A program made the translations under genes and the position numbers. A stretch of 64,000 bases of DNA, taken from assembly GCA_902617605.1 (NCBI GenBank), contig CACMXO010000003.1, positions 1-64,000 of the forward strand, read 5' to 3'. This document shows, piece after piece, positions 7,248-15,684 of the stretch. The DNA is from an uncultured Prochlorococcus sp. (GTDB taxonomy: Bacteria; Cyanobacteriota; Cyanobacteriia; PCC-6307; Cyanobiaceae). The notes beneath the pieces are model-generated. The model did not search any database, had not been told where the DNA came from, and saw only the letters and a program-made list of their open reading frames with translations. How positions within the stretch are numbered: position 1 is the stretch's first letter; each line of letters begins with the position of its first letter.

Positions 7248-8402
7248 GCCCTTAATTTTTTTCTCTAATATTAAAGCACTTAAAATAGAGCCTTCGATTC
7301 TGCCAAATCCTTCTCCCTTAAACCAGTCTCCGCAAAATCCAATTCTATATTTTCTACTTAATTGTAAAGATAATGGTACCGCAATACCAGAAGGCTGTGA
7401 AGCTCTCCATTTCATAATAGATATTTTTTCATCAAAATTTAATTGATGTACTACAGCATTCTCTTCAAACAGTTTATTGAAATTTGTAATTATTTTTTGT
7501 TTAAAAACTTCTTCATCTTTTGAACTTATATAAGAATTAACTAACCCCACGTTTTTTGAATGTATTACAATTCCTAATTTATTATTATCTTGCAACTGAA
7601 AAATAATTCTTTCAAATCTACATTTTTTTTCTAAATTATTTTTTAAATAAAAATACCTTTGTTTTTTTGAATAATAATCTTTATAACCATAATTTTCATT
7701 TGTATAAATTAAAAAAGTTAACCTAGGAATAAATGTTTGTTGTTCTAAAAATTTTAATAATAAATCTATTTTTTTATCATTATTAATGGGAATAGCTTTT
7801 CTTAATGGAATTTGATTTACGTTTAATATTTTTAAAGACCTCTTATGCAACAACAAATTAGTTGAACAAATTATATATTTAGACTTGAATATGTCGCCAT
7901 TTTTTGATGTTAGCAACCATTCCTTATCATTAAACTTCATATCAACTATTAAAGTTTCAAAGAAAAAATCAATTTTCTCTTTTGAATTATTTGACTCAAT
8001 TATCTTTTTCGAAAATTCACTCATGGAATCTAAAGAGAGATAATTAACCCCGCTAGAAAATTCAGATTTTTTTATGGTTTCTAAATTAGAATCTTCATTT
8101 AGAAAAAATATGTCTGAGTCGTCAATTTTTATAAATTTATTTTCCAATAATTCATCAATATATCTTTTTAATAGAAGATTATTTTTACTATTAGATATAT
8201 TAAAATTTGGAGAACCATGGTTTAATTTCCATCCTTTAAATCTTTTGCTTATTCTTGTACTTGATCTCCCTCCAAGTCCACGACCAATTTCAATTAATCC
8301 AACTTTTTTTGTAATATTATTTTTCAGATACTTCGAAGCGAAAACACACGCAGATATACCTCCACCTATTATTAATAAGTCATATTTAACATCACTTTTC
8401 AT
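7236..8402 (-). CDS. FAD-dependent oxidoreductase, renalase/amine-oxidase-like
   Basis: This 388-residue protein has an N-terminal Rossmann FAD motif, LLIIGGGISACVFASKYL (residues 9-26), and the second dinucleotide patch GLGGRSSTR. The C-terminal FAD motif WRASQPSG...GFCGDWFKGEGFGRIEGS is near residues 331-371. This is the layout of renalase-like NAD(P)/FAD oxidoreductases of cyanobacteria. The substrate is unknown. It is third in an apparent minus-strand operon after a small membrane protein and an MTHFR-like protein (gap 20 bases), so the partners may share a redox job. Confidence 0.75.
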   Translation of the reverse strand: MKSDVKYDLLIIGGGISACVFASKYLKNNITKKVGLIEIGRGLGGRSSTRISKRFKGWKLNHGSPNFNISNSKNNLLLKRYIDELLENKFIKIDDSDIFFLNEDSNLETIKKSEFSSGVNYLSLDSMSEFSKKIIESNNSKEKIDFFFETLIVDMKFNDKEWLLTSKNGDIFKSKYIICSTNLLLHKRSLKILNVNQIPLRKAIPINNDKKIDLLLKFLEQQTFIPRLTFLIYTNENYGYKDYYSKKQRYFYLKNNLEKKCRFERIIFQLQDNNKLGIVIHSKNVGLVNSYISSKDEEVFKQKIITNFNKLFEENAVVHQLNFDEKISIMKWRASQPSGIAVPLSLQLSRKYRIGFCGDWFKGEGFGRIEGSILSALILEKKIKGLIK

Positions 8403-8422
8403 AGTTTTAATATTGACAGAAA

Positions 8423-9226
8423 TTATCCTTCATTTCCTAAAAAACTATAAACAGAATCAAGTTTCTCTGATGATGAAAAATCAGATTCAATAACAGGAGT
8501 AATATGATTATTTTTATAAAAAGTAACTAAATCGCTTGTGAAATCAAAAAATTTATCTAAAGTATTTAAATATTTTTCTGATATATATACCTCTTTCCAA
8601 GGACGAAATTTAAACCGCGCAATAAATTGTTTAGAAGGAATAAATAAACTTCCAAATAAATTAAATTTTTCATCTTTTGTTATTTTCTTGAGATAAGTCA
8701 ACTCATTCTGAAGAACTTTAATATCTGTGCCATATTGAAACCAAATTGAATTTATTAATCCAGTCGAAATTTTTCTTTCGAACCTTTCTCTTTCTGCAGA
8801 AATATTATAATATTTTTTCAAGTATGGATTGTAGGCTATTCCTAATTTAACTTTTAAATTTTTTTCTTTTTTTAAATAAGCTAATACATCAACTGAGTCA
8901 AAGTTTTTTTTCTTATTTGATCCCGATACAAGCAAAATTTCATAATTTCTATTAATGTGAGAATTTTTAACAAAATCTAAAAAATCCTGATATGATTCTT
9001 CTTTATTTTTTGAATATTGATGATAAAGACTATAATGATAGGTCACGTTAAATTCATTGAAGTTTTTAGATATATATTTAATAGTTGAGTTAAATAATTC
9101 CTTCTTAATAAGTCCTTTACATGGAATATTGATATTTCTTATATTATGTAATCTGCAGAAATTAAGTTTATTTTCTAACTGAGAAATATTTTTAAAAGAC
9201 AATTCATATCTTATATTATTATTCAT
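8423..9226 (-). CDS. methylenetetrahydrofolate reductase-like TIM-barrel protein
   Basis: This 267-residue protein has the late strands of the MTHFR barrel. LGIAYNPYLKKY is followed by ERERFERKISTGLINSIWFQ (residues about 145-164) and GTD, matching the family pattern in which a homologue reads ERxR...K...G..s.w.Q.GTD. The first half is poorly conserved, with no clear N-terminal catalytic Glu motif. It may bind folate or FAD without being a true MetF. It sits between a 77-residue membrane protein and an FAD oxidoreductase, with gaps of 32 and 20 bases. Confidence 0.6.
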   Translation of the reverse strand: MNNNIRYELSFKNISQLENKLNFCRLHNIRNINIPCKGLIKKELFNSTIKYISKNFNEFNVTYHYSLYHQYSKNKEESYQDFLDFVKNSHINRNYEILLVSGSNKKKNFDSVDVLAYLKKEKNLKVKLGIAYNPYLKKYYNISAERERFERKISTGLINSIWFQYGTDIKVLQNELTYLKKITKDEKFNLFGSLFIPSKQFIARFKFRPWKEVYISEKYLNTLDKFFDFTSDLVTFYKNNHITPVIESDFSSSEKLDSVYSFLGNEG

Positions 9227-9258
9227 TATTTAGTATTCAAATTTCTTCCCATAACATA

Positions 9259-9492
9259 TTAACGAAAACATGCATCAGCTACGATTCTTATTTTTGAAGA
9301 CGTTTTTTTATTCTTACTCTTTAGCAAATAACTGGGGGAAATCTCTAATGCAGCTTTAAGAGAAATTTTATCGTTTGCAGATTTTGCAATAATTTCTTTA
9401 AAACATTTCCAATTAACTGGAATTAATAAACCTGGCCATGATAAATAAAGACCTGCAAAAAACCCTAAAATAAGTAACAAAAAATACCTCAT
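9259..9492 (-). CDS. small membrane protein at the head of the MTHFR-like operon
   Basis: This 77-residue protein has an N-terminal hydrophobic helix, YFLLLILGFFAGLYLSWPG, then WKCFKEII and a basic tail ending ADACFR. The N-terminus could be a signal anchor. It is first in a three-gene minus-strand unit with the MTHFR-like and FAD-oxidoreductase genes. No family is known to me. Confidence 0.6.
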   Translation of the reverse strand: MRYFLLLILGFFAGLYLSWPGLLIPVNWKCFKEIIAKSANDKISLKAALEISPSYLLKSKNKKTSSKIRIVADACFR

Positions 9493-9659
9493 AAAATTAG
9501 CTTTAATTTTACTAATTAATATAAATAAAAAACTAAGGATAAATTGTATAGGAAAATAATTAATAAATTATTTACTTTCTTCTTATCGTAGATATTTAAT
9601 CTATGAAAGATTTTCATGAACTCGAGAGGTTAGAATATCAAAAAGTATTATTTTAGAAT

Positions 9660-10064
9660 ATGGCTAGCCAAGATTATCTAATTGCGATAGCTTTAATAGA
9701 GCAAAACTTAGTTAGAGCAATGCCTCTTGGAGGTAAAGAAATTAAAGATAATTTAGAGGAATCAGAAAATTTCAAGAAACTTGGAGAAGAGGTAATTTTA
9801 AATCTTCTAATGAGAGTATTTCAAAGAAGTGATGAAGGTGCTTTAAAAAGGGCTTCTGAAGAAAAAGGTTTGCTCCTGGTTCATATGCATCCAAAAAGAA
9901 TGCAGAAAGAGCTTCCATTTATTAAATCTGAATGGATAAGAGACGGAGATACACAACAGTTTCTAAAATACCTTGGCAATCTATCAAAAGAAGTATGGAC
10001 TGCATCTTTCGTAAAATACAAAGGGATTGAATTTACTTCAATCTCAAAAAATGAAGAAATCTAA
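9660..10064 (+). CDS. conserved cyanobacterial-type hypothetical protein
   Basis: This soluble 134-residue protein is mostly helical, with no membrane segment or motif that I recognise. It has ATG 9660 and is monocistronic between two minus-strand genes. A 17-codon frame (9603-9656) ends just before it and could be a leader, but nothing supports translation of it. Confidence 0.6.
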   Translation: MASQDYLIAIALIEQNLVRAMPLGGKEIKDNLEESENFKKLGEEVILNLLMRVFQRSDEGALKRASEEKGLLLVHMHPKRMQKELPFIKSEWIRDGDTQQFLKYLGNLSKEVWTASFVKYKGIEFTSISKNEEI

Positions 10065-10086
10065 AATACATATATATATTTTCTTT

Positions 10087-10767
10087 TTATAGGATTTCTT
10101 TCTTTAAAGTATTATTTTCCTTAAATACTTTAAAACACTTTCTACCATTACCAAAATCTATAGAGGAATAATCAATATTATTTTTGACGTGCAAAGCACA
10201 ATTTCCCTCAATACAAATACAAGAATTAATAATTTCTCTTTTTATAACTTCATTAACATAAGGTTCTCTCTCTTTTTCTTCATCGAAATGCGGGCAAGCA
10301 ATTCCTTTAACAATCCCCAGACAATCAATTATAGCTAATTCTTCAGCATAAGAATCAGTTATACCTTTTTCAAACCAACAAATAGCTCCAGCACTTACAC
10401 CACTCATTACAATTCCTTTTTCATAAGCATTACGCAAAATTTCATGTAAATTCCAATCTTTCCAGACAGCTAACATACTTTTTGTATTTCCTCCGCCAAC
10501 ATAAATGATGTCTTGAGTTAAAACTTTTTCTTCTAAGTTTTCTGTTCTAGAGAAAAAATCAATATGACTTGTTATACAATCGAGTTTGGAAAATGCTCTA
10601 TAAAAATTTAGTTTGTACAAACTACTATCACCAGATGCTGTTGGAATAAAGCAAATTTTTGGCCTTTTTTTATTAATTAATGAAACTATATATTTTTCAA
10701 TTTCAAGAGAGCCTAAAGAACGTCCAAACCCTCCTCCACCAATTGCGACTATATTTTTACTATGCAT
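10087..10767 (-). CDS. peptidase E-like (family S51) serine hydrolase
   Basis: This 226-residue protein has VAIGGGGFGRS at the start, IYVGGGNTKSMLAVW (88-102) and the nucleophile elbow MSGVSAGAICW, where S125 is the expected catalytic Ser of the S51 class I glutamine-amidotransferase-like fold. CPHFDEE (about 157-163) would supply the His. S51 includes alpha-aspartyl dipeptidase and cyanophycinase. The short length and lack of cyanophycin genes nearby favour a dipeptidase. Confidence 0.78.
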   Translation of the reverse strand: MHSKNIVAIGGGGFGRSLGSLEIEKYIVSLINKKRPKICFIPTASGDSSLYKLNFYRAFSKLDCITSHIDFFSRTENLEEKVLTQDIIYVGGGNTKSMLAVWKDWNLHEILRNAYEKGIVMSGVSAGAICWFEKGITDSYAEELAIIDCLGIVKGIACPHFDEEKEREPYVNEVIKREIINSCICIEGNCALHVKNNIDYSSIDFGNGRKCFKVFKENNTLKKEIL

Positions 10768-10781
10768 ACTAAATAAAAGAT

Positions 10782-11258
10782 TTGTTTATGAATTTAAGAC
10801 AAATTACTATTAAAGATCAACTGGAATTAAAGAAGGTTTATTTTGATTCGATTCAATCTTTAGATGAAAAAATTTATAGTCAAGACCAAAAAAGGGCCTG
10901 GTCAAGCCAAGCTTGGAATAATTCAAATTTTGACAACTCAATAACTAAAGGAAAGGGATGGCTTATAAGTAAACAAGGAATTATTATAGCTTTTGCCACA
11001 AGATATCCCACCGATAGAATTGCGCTTTTTTACTGTAAAGGTAAATTCCAAAGAAAAGGCTGTGGCTCTAAGTTACTTCATAAATTAGAAAATGAAGCAA
11101 AGAAAGAAGGTTTAGATTCTCTTTATACTGAAGCGAGCTTAATAAGTTATGAATTATTTCTTAAACATGAATGGAAAATTATACGTAAAGAAAAAGTTAT
11201 TATAAATAATATTTTTTTTGAAAGATATAAAATGACTAAACTTATAAAAATAAATTAA
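10782..11258 (+). CDS. GNAT-family N-acetyltransferase
   Basis: This 158-residue protein has the GNAT order. The acetyl-CoA loop GKFQRKGCGSKLLHKLE (residues 86-102) matches Q/RxxGxG/A, then LYTEASLISYELFLKHEW is the C-terminal beta5-alpha4 region. The acceptor is unknown. It is divergent from the peptidase E-like gene, with starts 14 bases apart, and 6 bases ahead of a small membrane protein gene with which it is probably co-transcribed. Confidence 0.8.
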   Translation: MFMNLRQITIKDQLELKKVYFDSIQSLDEKIYSQDQKRAWSSQAWNNSNFDNSITKGKGWLISKQGIIIAFATRYPTDRIALFYCKGKFQRKGCGSKLLHKLENEAKKEGLDSLYTEASLISYELFLKHEWKIIRKEKVIINNIFFERYKMTKLIKIN

Positions 11259-11264
11259 TTCGTA

Positions 11265-11588
11265 ATGTCTGGTAAAAGCAAGGGATTAATTCTGATACAA
11301 AGGATTTTAATTTGGGCTTTATACTTTTTTTCAGGATTTATACTTTATTCAAACCAAGGTATTTTGCCTTCATTATTAATTACTTTCTCAAGAATTATTT
11401 ATCCATTATCTATTTTTTGGTTACAAATAAGAATTAAAAAAAGAACCAAATTTCTACCTATTGATTCAAAAATGACAACTTCGCAATTGTGGTTCAATTT
11501 ATTACCCGTCATCGCATCTCTATTAACTGTAATTTTTTCTTTAACTAATTCTTTTTTATATATACTAGGAAAATTAATTTACTCTTAA
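11265..11588 (+). CDS. small integral membrane protein, unknown
   Basis: This 107-residue protein has three hydrophobic segments (about residues 10-28, 33-52 and 80-103) with basic loops between. It starts 6 bases after the GNAT gene stop and is likely in the same transcript. No family is recognised. Confidence 0.55.
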   Translation: MSGKSKGLILIQRILIWALYFFSGFILYSNQGILPSLLITFSRIIYPLSIFWLQIRIKKRTKFLPIDSKMTTSQLWFNLLPVIASLLTVIFSLTNSFLYILGKLIYS

Positions 11589-11702
11589 ATAAATTAATTA
11601 TTGTTTTTTAGTCTTAGAAATTTCTCTCATAAAAAACATAATGTAAAGAAATTTGTCTTTTACTTATATTTGTTTAAATTTTAAATAGTGATCAATAAAA
11701 TC

Positions 11703-11852
11703 ATGAAAAATATTTCATTAAAGGGAAATATTAATTTTGATAAAAAAAAAGATACAAATGATTATGAATTATTCTCTTTAAAAATCACAGATAGTTTATA
11801 TAAAAAAGATATTGGGAAATTCCTTGAGACTCTCTCTTCTCACTTTTTCTAG
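11703..11852 (+). CDS. possible 49-aa protein
   Basis: A short ATG frame lies in the 356-base space between 11588 and 11945. It is polar, Lys/Asp-rich and begins MKNISLKGNI. No domain and no clear ribosome-binding site are visible. The rest of this gap shows nothing else. Confidence 0.3.
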   Translation: MKNISLKGNINFDKKKDTNDYELFSLKITDSLYKKDIGKFLETLSSHFF

Positions 11853-11944
11853 GAAAATATTCTTTTTCTGATCTTCAAATTCAAACAGTCCCATTAATAA
11901 ATAAGTATTTGAGGGATAATTAGTAAAACTTTAAGAATACTCCA

Positions 11945-12262
11945 ATGCAATTATTTCTTGCTGACTGCCAATTTCCAGATATTGAGAATCAAGTGAAAGC
12001 TTATCAATTATTTGTAGAAGCTTGGGAAAACGGTGAAATTGCAAAATCAGATAAAACAGATAAATTTGAGATGTTATTTAGAGTTCATGCTCCAGGGGAG
12101 GGTAGAGTAGTTTGTCTATGTAAGGCAGAGAGTGATAAAGAAATTTTTGAGCATTTTGCTCCATGGAGAGCCAAATTTGGCATTCATATGGAATTTACAC
12201 CTGTAATTAGTTGTCAAAATGTTGTTGATTACCATAAAGATTTGTTCAAAACTTTAGGGTAA
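11945..12262 (+). CDS. DUF3303-family protein
   Basis: This 105-residue soluble protein fits the ferredoxin-like DUF3303 family. It begins MQLFLADCQFPD, has LFRVHAPGEGRVVCLCKAES (residues 45-64) with two Cys, and ends with APWRAKFGIHMEFTPVISC. The family pattern has a hydrophobic strand, then HxPGxGxG-like turns and a W...w.dl...pv end. Biochemical role is not known. It is monocistronic, with a good ATG. Confidence 0.65.
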   Translation: MQLFLADCQFPDIENQVKAYQLFVEAWENGEIAKSDKTDKFEMLFRVHAPGEGRVVCLCKAESDKEIFEHFAPWRAKFGIHMEFTPVISCQNVVDYHKDLFKTLG

Positions 12263-12285
12263 TAAGCTTAAATCTAAAATTTATC

Positions 12286-12465
12286 GTGATTAAACCTTTT
12301 TCAAATCTTATTTATAAAAAAAAAGATAGTAATTTTCCTTCTTCAAAAAATGAGCTTAAGAAAGAAGAAAACGTCAAGTCTAAACCATTGATAATATTTG
12401 GTTTTATCATCTCATTAACTTCCATCTTTTTACTTTTATTCACCATTAATAATAAATTTGGATGA
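12286..12465 (+). CDS. small one-helix membrane protein
   Basis: This frame starts at GTG 12286 and codes for 59 residues. The N-terminal half is basic and polar, followed by one C-terminal membrane helix, IIFGFIISLTSIFLLLFTI. It follows the DUF3303 gene by 23 bases. It is too small for confident naming, but the topology is typical of picocyanobacterial miniproteins. Confidence 0.45.
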   Translation: MIKPFSNLIYKKKDSNFPSSKNELKKEENVKSKPLIIFGFIISLTSIFLLLFTINNKFG

Positions 12466-12535
12466 TATATGAGTAATTAGAACTATTACCTGGGAACAAA
12501 TATGTTCTATTATTAATTAAAAAATAACTAACTAA

Positions 12536-12652
12536 ATGGCGTTTAATGAAGGGGGGATGGCATCAGGCCTTCTTATCATCGCAGTATCAATAGTTTTTGC
12601 TGCCGGTTTTGGATTTTTAGTCTTGCATTTTGTTCCTGGAACACCATTTTAG
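12536..12652 (+). CDS. 38-aa one-helix membrane peptide
   Basis: This is a 38-residue frame, MAFNEGGMASGLLIIAVSIV followed by a continued hydrophobic run and the end HFVPGTPF. It has the size and single-helix topology of small photosynthetic or NDH subunits, but it matches none that I know (PsbX, PsbY, PetM, PsaM checked by memory). It has an ATG start and no overlap with other frames. Confidence 0.5.
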   Translation: MAFNEGGMASGLLIIAVSIVFAAGFGFLVLHFVPGTPF

Positions 12653-12684
12653 GTTATCCAACTGAATTTTATTCACAAAATAAC

Positions 12685-12954
12685 TTAAACATTAACAGTT
12701 TCTAAATCCTGCATTTGATTATCATCAGAATTAGATTTCTTCTTTAATCGATAGGCATAAACTAAAGATCCTAAAGCTATGGTACTAGAGGCAAAAATCC
12801 CAGATATGAGTATCAAGGCAAAAAGACCTCCTATTAGTCCACCTTTTAATCTAAGCAAATTTGATTTAATTAAAAGTATTGATAAAAAAACAATAGTAGC
12901 TTTAAGAGAAGAGATTTTCAAAAAAGTAAATGGATAAAAAGGATTTAACAACAT
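12685..12954 (-). CDS. small membrane protein, two helices
   Basis: This frame of up to 89 residues has hydrophobic segments at about 10-30 and 37-66 (GGLIGGLFALILISGIFAS), then a polar tail. The most N-terminal part may not be translated, since an internal start near LKGG would leave a neat two-helix protein. No family is recognised. Confidence 0.45.
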   Translation of the reverse strand: MLLNPFYPFTFLKISSLKATIVFLSILLIKSNLLRLKGGLIGGLFALILISGIFASSTIALGSLVYAYRLKKKSNSDDNQMQDLETVNV

Positions 12955-13011
12955 TTCTTTGGCGGAATATAATTTAGATTGATTCTAAAAATAAATTTAA
13001 AAAACCGCATT

Positions 13012-13039
13012 AAAAAAGACTCAAATGAGTCTTTTAAAA
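13012..13039 (-). terminator. Rho-independent terminator, probably for the 13060-13197 gene
   Basis: AAAAGACTC/GAGTCTTTT form a stem with a 3-4 base loop (13014-13035). On the minus strand it is followed by T-rich sequence. The stem has an A-run on one side and a T-run on the other, so it could work both ways. Confidence 0.65.
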
Positions 13040-13059
13040 TCCATATTAAATATGATGAT

Positions 13060-13197
13060 TTATGCATCAGGGTCAAAATTCTTTAGATTTGGACCAGCTA
13101 CAAGACCAACTAGACCAAAAAGGACTAAAGAACCAATTCCAAAGCCAGCTGCCCATGGATTGAAACCACCTAAAGCAAAAGAAGCTAATAAATTCAT
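13060..13197 (-). CDS. 45-aa Gly-rich membrane peptide
   Basis: From ATG 13195-13197 this reads MNLLASFALGGFNPWAAGFG and continues hydrophobic, ending NLKNFDPDA. An upstream in-frame extension to 13266 lacks hydrophobic or conserved character and is probably not translated. It is a single-helix protein of unknown role, followed by a good terminator. Confidence 0.55.
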   Translation of the reverse strand: MNLLASFALGGFNPWAAGFGIGSLVLFGLVGLVAGPNLKNFDPDA

Positions 13198-13398
13198 GAT
13201 TGTAAAACATAATATCTTCGAGTAAGCATACAGATTTTTATGAAAAATATACCTATATTGAGACATTTCTTCGTAATTATTAGAATCGTTAAAATATCCT
13301 TCAATAAGAAATCCACAAAATTTTAATTATTTGTTTTATTATCGAAACATTAATATTTTTTGGCGCACTTTAAGACCACAAAAATTATTTTGTTTCTA

Positions 13399-13779
13399 AT
13401 GACTTCCAACTTTACCTTTATTTATGATGGAGAATGCCCATTCTGCAATCATTTTGCTGAGCTCCTTGAGATCAAAAGCAAGATAAATAATATTAAAATT
13501 CTTGATGGTCGTAAAAATTTAACTCTTATTAAATCTCTCCTAGAGAAAGGTTATGACCTTGATAAAGGAGCTATTCTCTTGAAAGATGAAGATATCTTTC
13601 ATGGCGCAGATGCAATTAATACTATTTGCAAACAAATAAATAATCCCTCAAGTAGTTTACTTTTGTTACTTTCTAGAGTGTTTAAATCAAATAAAAGAAC
13701 AAATTTCATATTTCCTTTACTAGTCAGAGCCAGAAGATTCGCATTGATATCAAAAGGTATATCAGTATCCCTAGTTTAA
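13399..13779 (+). CDS. DUF393 thiol-disulfide oxidoreductase-like protein
   Basis: From ATG 13399 this is a 126-residue protein. It opens with FIYDGECPFCNHFAELL, the thioredoxin-like CxxC motif of DUF393 (YDGxCxxC), and contains the family GADAI segment mid-protein and the C-terminal RxxFALISKG stretch. A longer frame from TTG 13360 adds an implausible N-terminus. The family probably catalyses a dithiol exchange, with partners unknown. Confidence 0.8.
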   Translation: MTSNFTFIYDGECPFCNHFAELLEIKSKINNIKILDGRKNLTLIKSLLEKGYDLDKGAILLKDEDIFHGADAINTICKQINNPSSSLLLLLSRVFKSNKRTNFIFPLLVRARRFALISKGISVSLV

Positions 13780-13886
13780 AGATAAAAACTTTCTAAATAT
13801 TAAATAACATATTTATAAGCTTCTGTATCAATAAATGATAATTAATTATTTCTTAGCTAGAACTAGGTGGTAACAACAAGTATTAA

Positions 13887-14072
13887 ATGATAGAAAACTT
13901 CAATCCTTTTATTTCATTGGGTGGTGATAACCAAAAAGTTAATCATATGGCTGAAGCGGCACTTGAAATGAATTTAACTTGCAATGATTTAAAGAAGGAC
14001 TTAAATTTAACTGATGGGGATGTAGTGGATATGTTGCAACTAGTTATGGATAGGTTTAAAAATAGCAATTAA
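13887..14072 (+). CDS. small hypothetical protein, 61 aa
   Basis: This acidic soluble 61-residue protein is mainly helical, with no membrane segment. It contains LTCNDLKKDLNLTDGDVVDM, which looks like a small helical bundle. No family is recognised. It is upstream of, and in the same direction as, the 100-residue gene at 14114. Confidence 0.5.
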   Translation: MIENFNPFISLGGDNQKVNHMAEAALEMNLTCNDLKKDLNLTDGDVVDMLQLVMDRFKNSN

Positions 14073-14113
14073 CTAAATATCTTAATTAATCACTATATAT
14101 TTATTATTTATTA

Positions 14114-14416
14114 ATGAAAACAGTACAAATTGAGTTTTCGAAATATGAATTAGTTAACTTTTTATGGCCTGAATTAGTAAAAGACTACGGATTCGACAAG
14201 GCCAGAAAAATAGTTTCTCAAGCTATTGACTTACAAAAAATGAATGGGACTAAAAATAGCACCATGCCAATCATATTTTCAGGAACAGGAGGATTAGCTT
14301 TAATACCAATACAAATGCTAAAAAAAGAAAACCTTGAGATTAGTTATAAAGATAATCAAGTTTTAATATTTAATCTAAAAAGAAAGTCATTTCAAATCTT
14401 AAATGAAGCAAACTAA
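14114..14416 (+). CDS. hypothetical protein, 100 aa
   Basis: This 100-residue soluble protein starts MKTVQIEFSKYELVNFLWPE and ends with a beta-rich region. It lies 41 bases after the preceding small gene. No recognised domain. Confidence 0.5.
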   Translation: MKTVQIEFSKYELVNFLWPELVKDYGFDKARKIVSQAIDLQKMNGTKNSTMPIIFSGTGGLALIPIQMLKKENLEISYKDNQVLIFNLKRKSFQILNEAN

Positions 14417-14482
14417 TCTAAATTAGTAATTTCTCGATAAAGCCAAAATTACCTTATAGTCTAATAAAACAATTAATAAATA

Positions 14483-15199
14483 ATGACTTTTAAAGCGACC
14501 TACCTTGGTTCAAATGGTTGGCTTATAAATTTTAAAAAAACTAATTTAATTATTGATCCTTGGCTCAAAGGAGATTTATTATTTCCTCCAGGTGAGTGGT
14601 TTTTTAAAGGATCATTAGAAGAAGAAATTTCAATAGACAAAAAAATAGATATTATTTTGTTAACCCAAGGATTACCTGACCACTGTCACGTTCCAACATT
14701 AGAAATGTTCAGAAAGGATATTCCTATAATTTGCCCTAAAAGTGCTTTTGAAAAATTAAAAAAAATTGGTTTTAGTTCAATTAAAGTGCTTAAGCCAACT
14801 GAAAAGACAAATTACTTCAATTTAAGTTTTGAAGCCACTGCTGGTGCACCTGTACCACAAATAGAAAACGGATATATTGTTAAAAACGATCAAGATAACG
14901 GTTTTTATATAGAACCCCATGGATATCTTGATGAAAATTTAAACAAGCAAAGTCTTGATGCAGTCATTACTCCTACAAAAAATTTAGAATTACCCATAGT
15001 AGGTTCTTTTGTAAAAGGTGCTGATGTAATCCCTAAATTGATTAACAAATTCAATCCTAAATATATACTTTCAAGCACCATAGGAGGAGATGCAAAATAT
15101 TCAGGTTTTTTAAATAATTTTATTTCAGTTAAGGATTATGAAGAGGAATTAAATTGTAATCTTGTAGATCTAAAGAGTATGCAATCTATTATGATTTAA
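14483..15199 (+). CDS. metallo-beta-lactamase-fold hydrolase-like protein
   Basis: This 238-residue protein has the MBL-fold order. GSNGWLINF (residues 9-17) and IIDPWLKGD (24-32) are the first strands, and LLTQGLPDHCH (about 58-68) takes the place of the HxHxDH metal motif. Only part of the metal ligands is kept (D66-H67 and H69 are plausible), so activity may be altered. The same pattern is seen in cyanobacterial and plant MBL-like proteins of unknown substrate. Confidence 0.7.
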   Translation: MTFKATYLGSNGWLINFKKTNLIIDPWLKGDLLFPPGEWFFKGSLEEEISIDKKIDIILLTQGLPDHCHVPTLEMFRKDIPIICPKSAFEKLKKIGFSSIKVLKPTEKTNYFNLSFEATAGAPVPQIENGYIVKNDQDNGFYIEPHGYLDENLNKQSLDAVITPTKNLELPIVGSFVKGADVIPKLINKFNPKYILSSTIGGDAKYSGFLNNFISVKDYEEELNCNLVDLKSMQSIMI

Positions 15200-15271
15200 A
15201 TCGATCCAGAAAGATCTTCAATTAAGTCATTTAGCTTGAAAGTAAATCTAATTTAAAAGGAGCTCCAAAAA

Positions 15272-15637
15272 ATTCATTCATTTTTTATTACCTCAATACT
15301 TTTATTAGCTTTAAATAGTAGCTATGTATGTGAAAATTCAAAGCTTCATCTCGTGATGAGAAATAATATTAATGGTGACTTTTCCATAGTAGAAAAGATA
15401 TCTGAGTTGAAGCCAGGAGCATTTATAAATATTAATTGGAATAAAAAAAAGCTTATGCTTCCATATTCTCTAAGAAAAGATTATATTTCCTTTACAGATA
15501 AAAAATGGGACTGGAGATATCAATTTAATAAGGATGGATCGCCTGATATTAATAATCCTTCTTTATACGAACTACTGCCTTCAGGGGAGATTAAAACACA
15601 TTTTTGTGAAACAGCAGATAATAAGCCAAACTTATAA
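15272..15637 (+). CDS. secreted protein, unknown, with apparent ATT start
   Basis: The frame is open from 15257 with no ATG, GTG or TTG until GTG 15353 / ATG 15356. Read from ATT 15272 it gives a classical signal peptide (HSFFITSILLLALNSSY) followed by VCENSKLHLV and then the 94-residue part that an ATG start would give. A strong ribosome-binding site, AAAAGGAG at 15255-15262, sits 9 bases before the ATT. It therefore looks like a real start that is ATT rather than ATG. The protein has about 121 residues, with a basic middle part and several Trp. No family is recognised. Confidence 0.5.
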   Translation: MHSFFITSILLLALNSSYVCENSKLHLVMRNNINGDFSIVEKISELKPGAFININWNKKKLMLPYSLRKDYISFTDKKWDWRYQFNKDGSPDINNPSLYELLPSGEIKTHFCETADNKPNL

Positions 15638-15684
15638 TTTCAAAATAAGTATTATAGATTTTTTAACTTCTAAACTTCTTTGTA

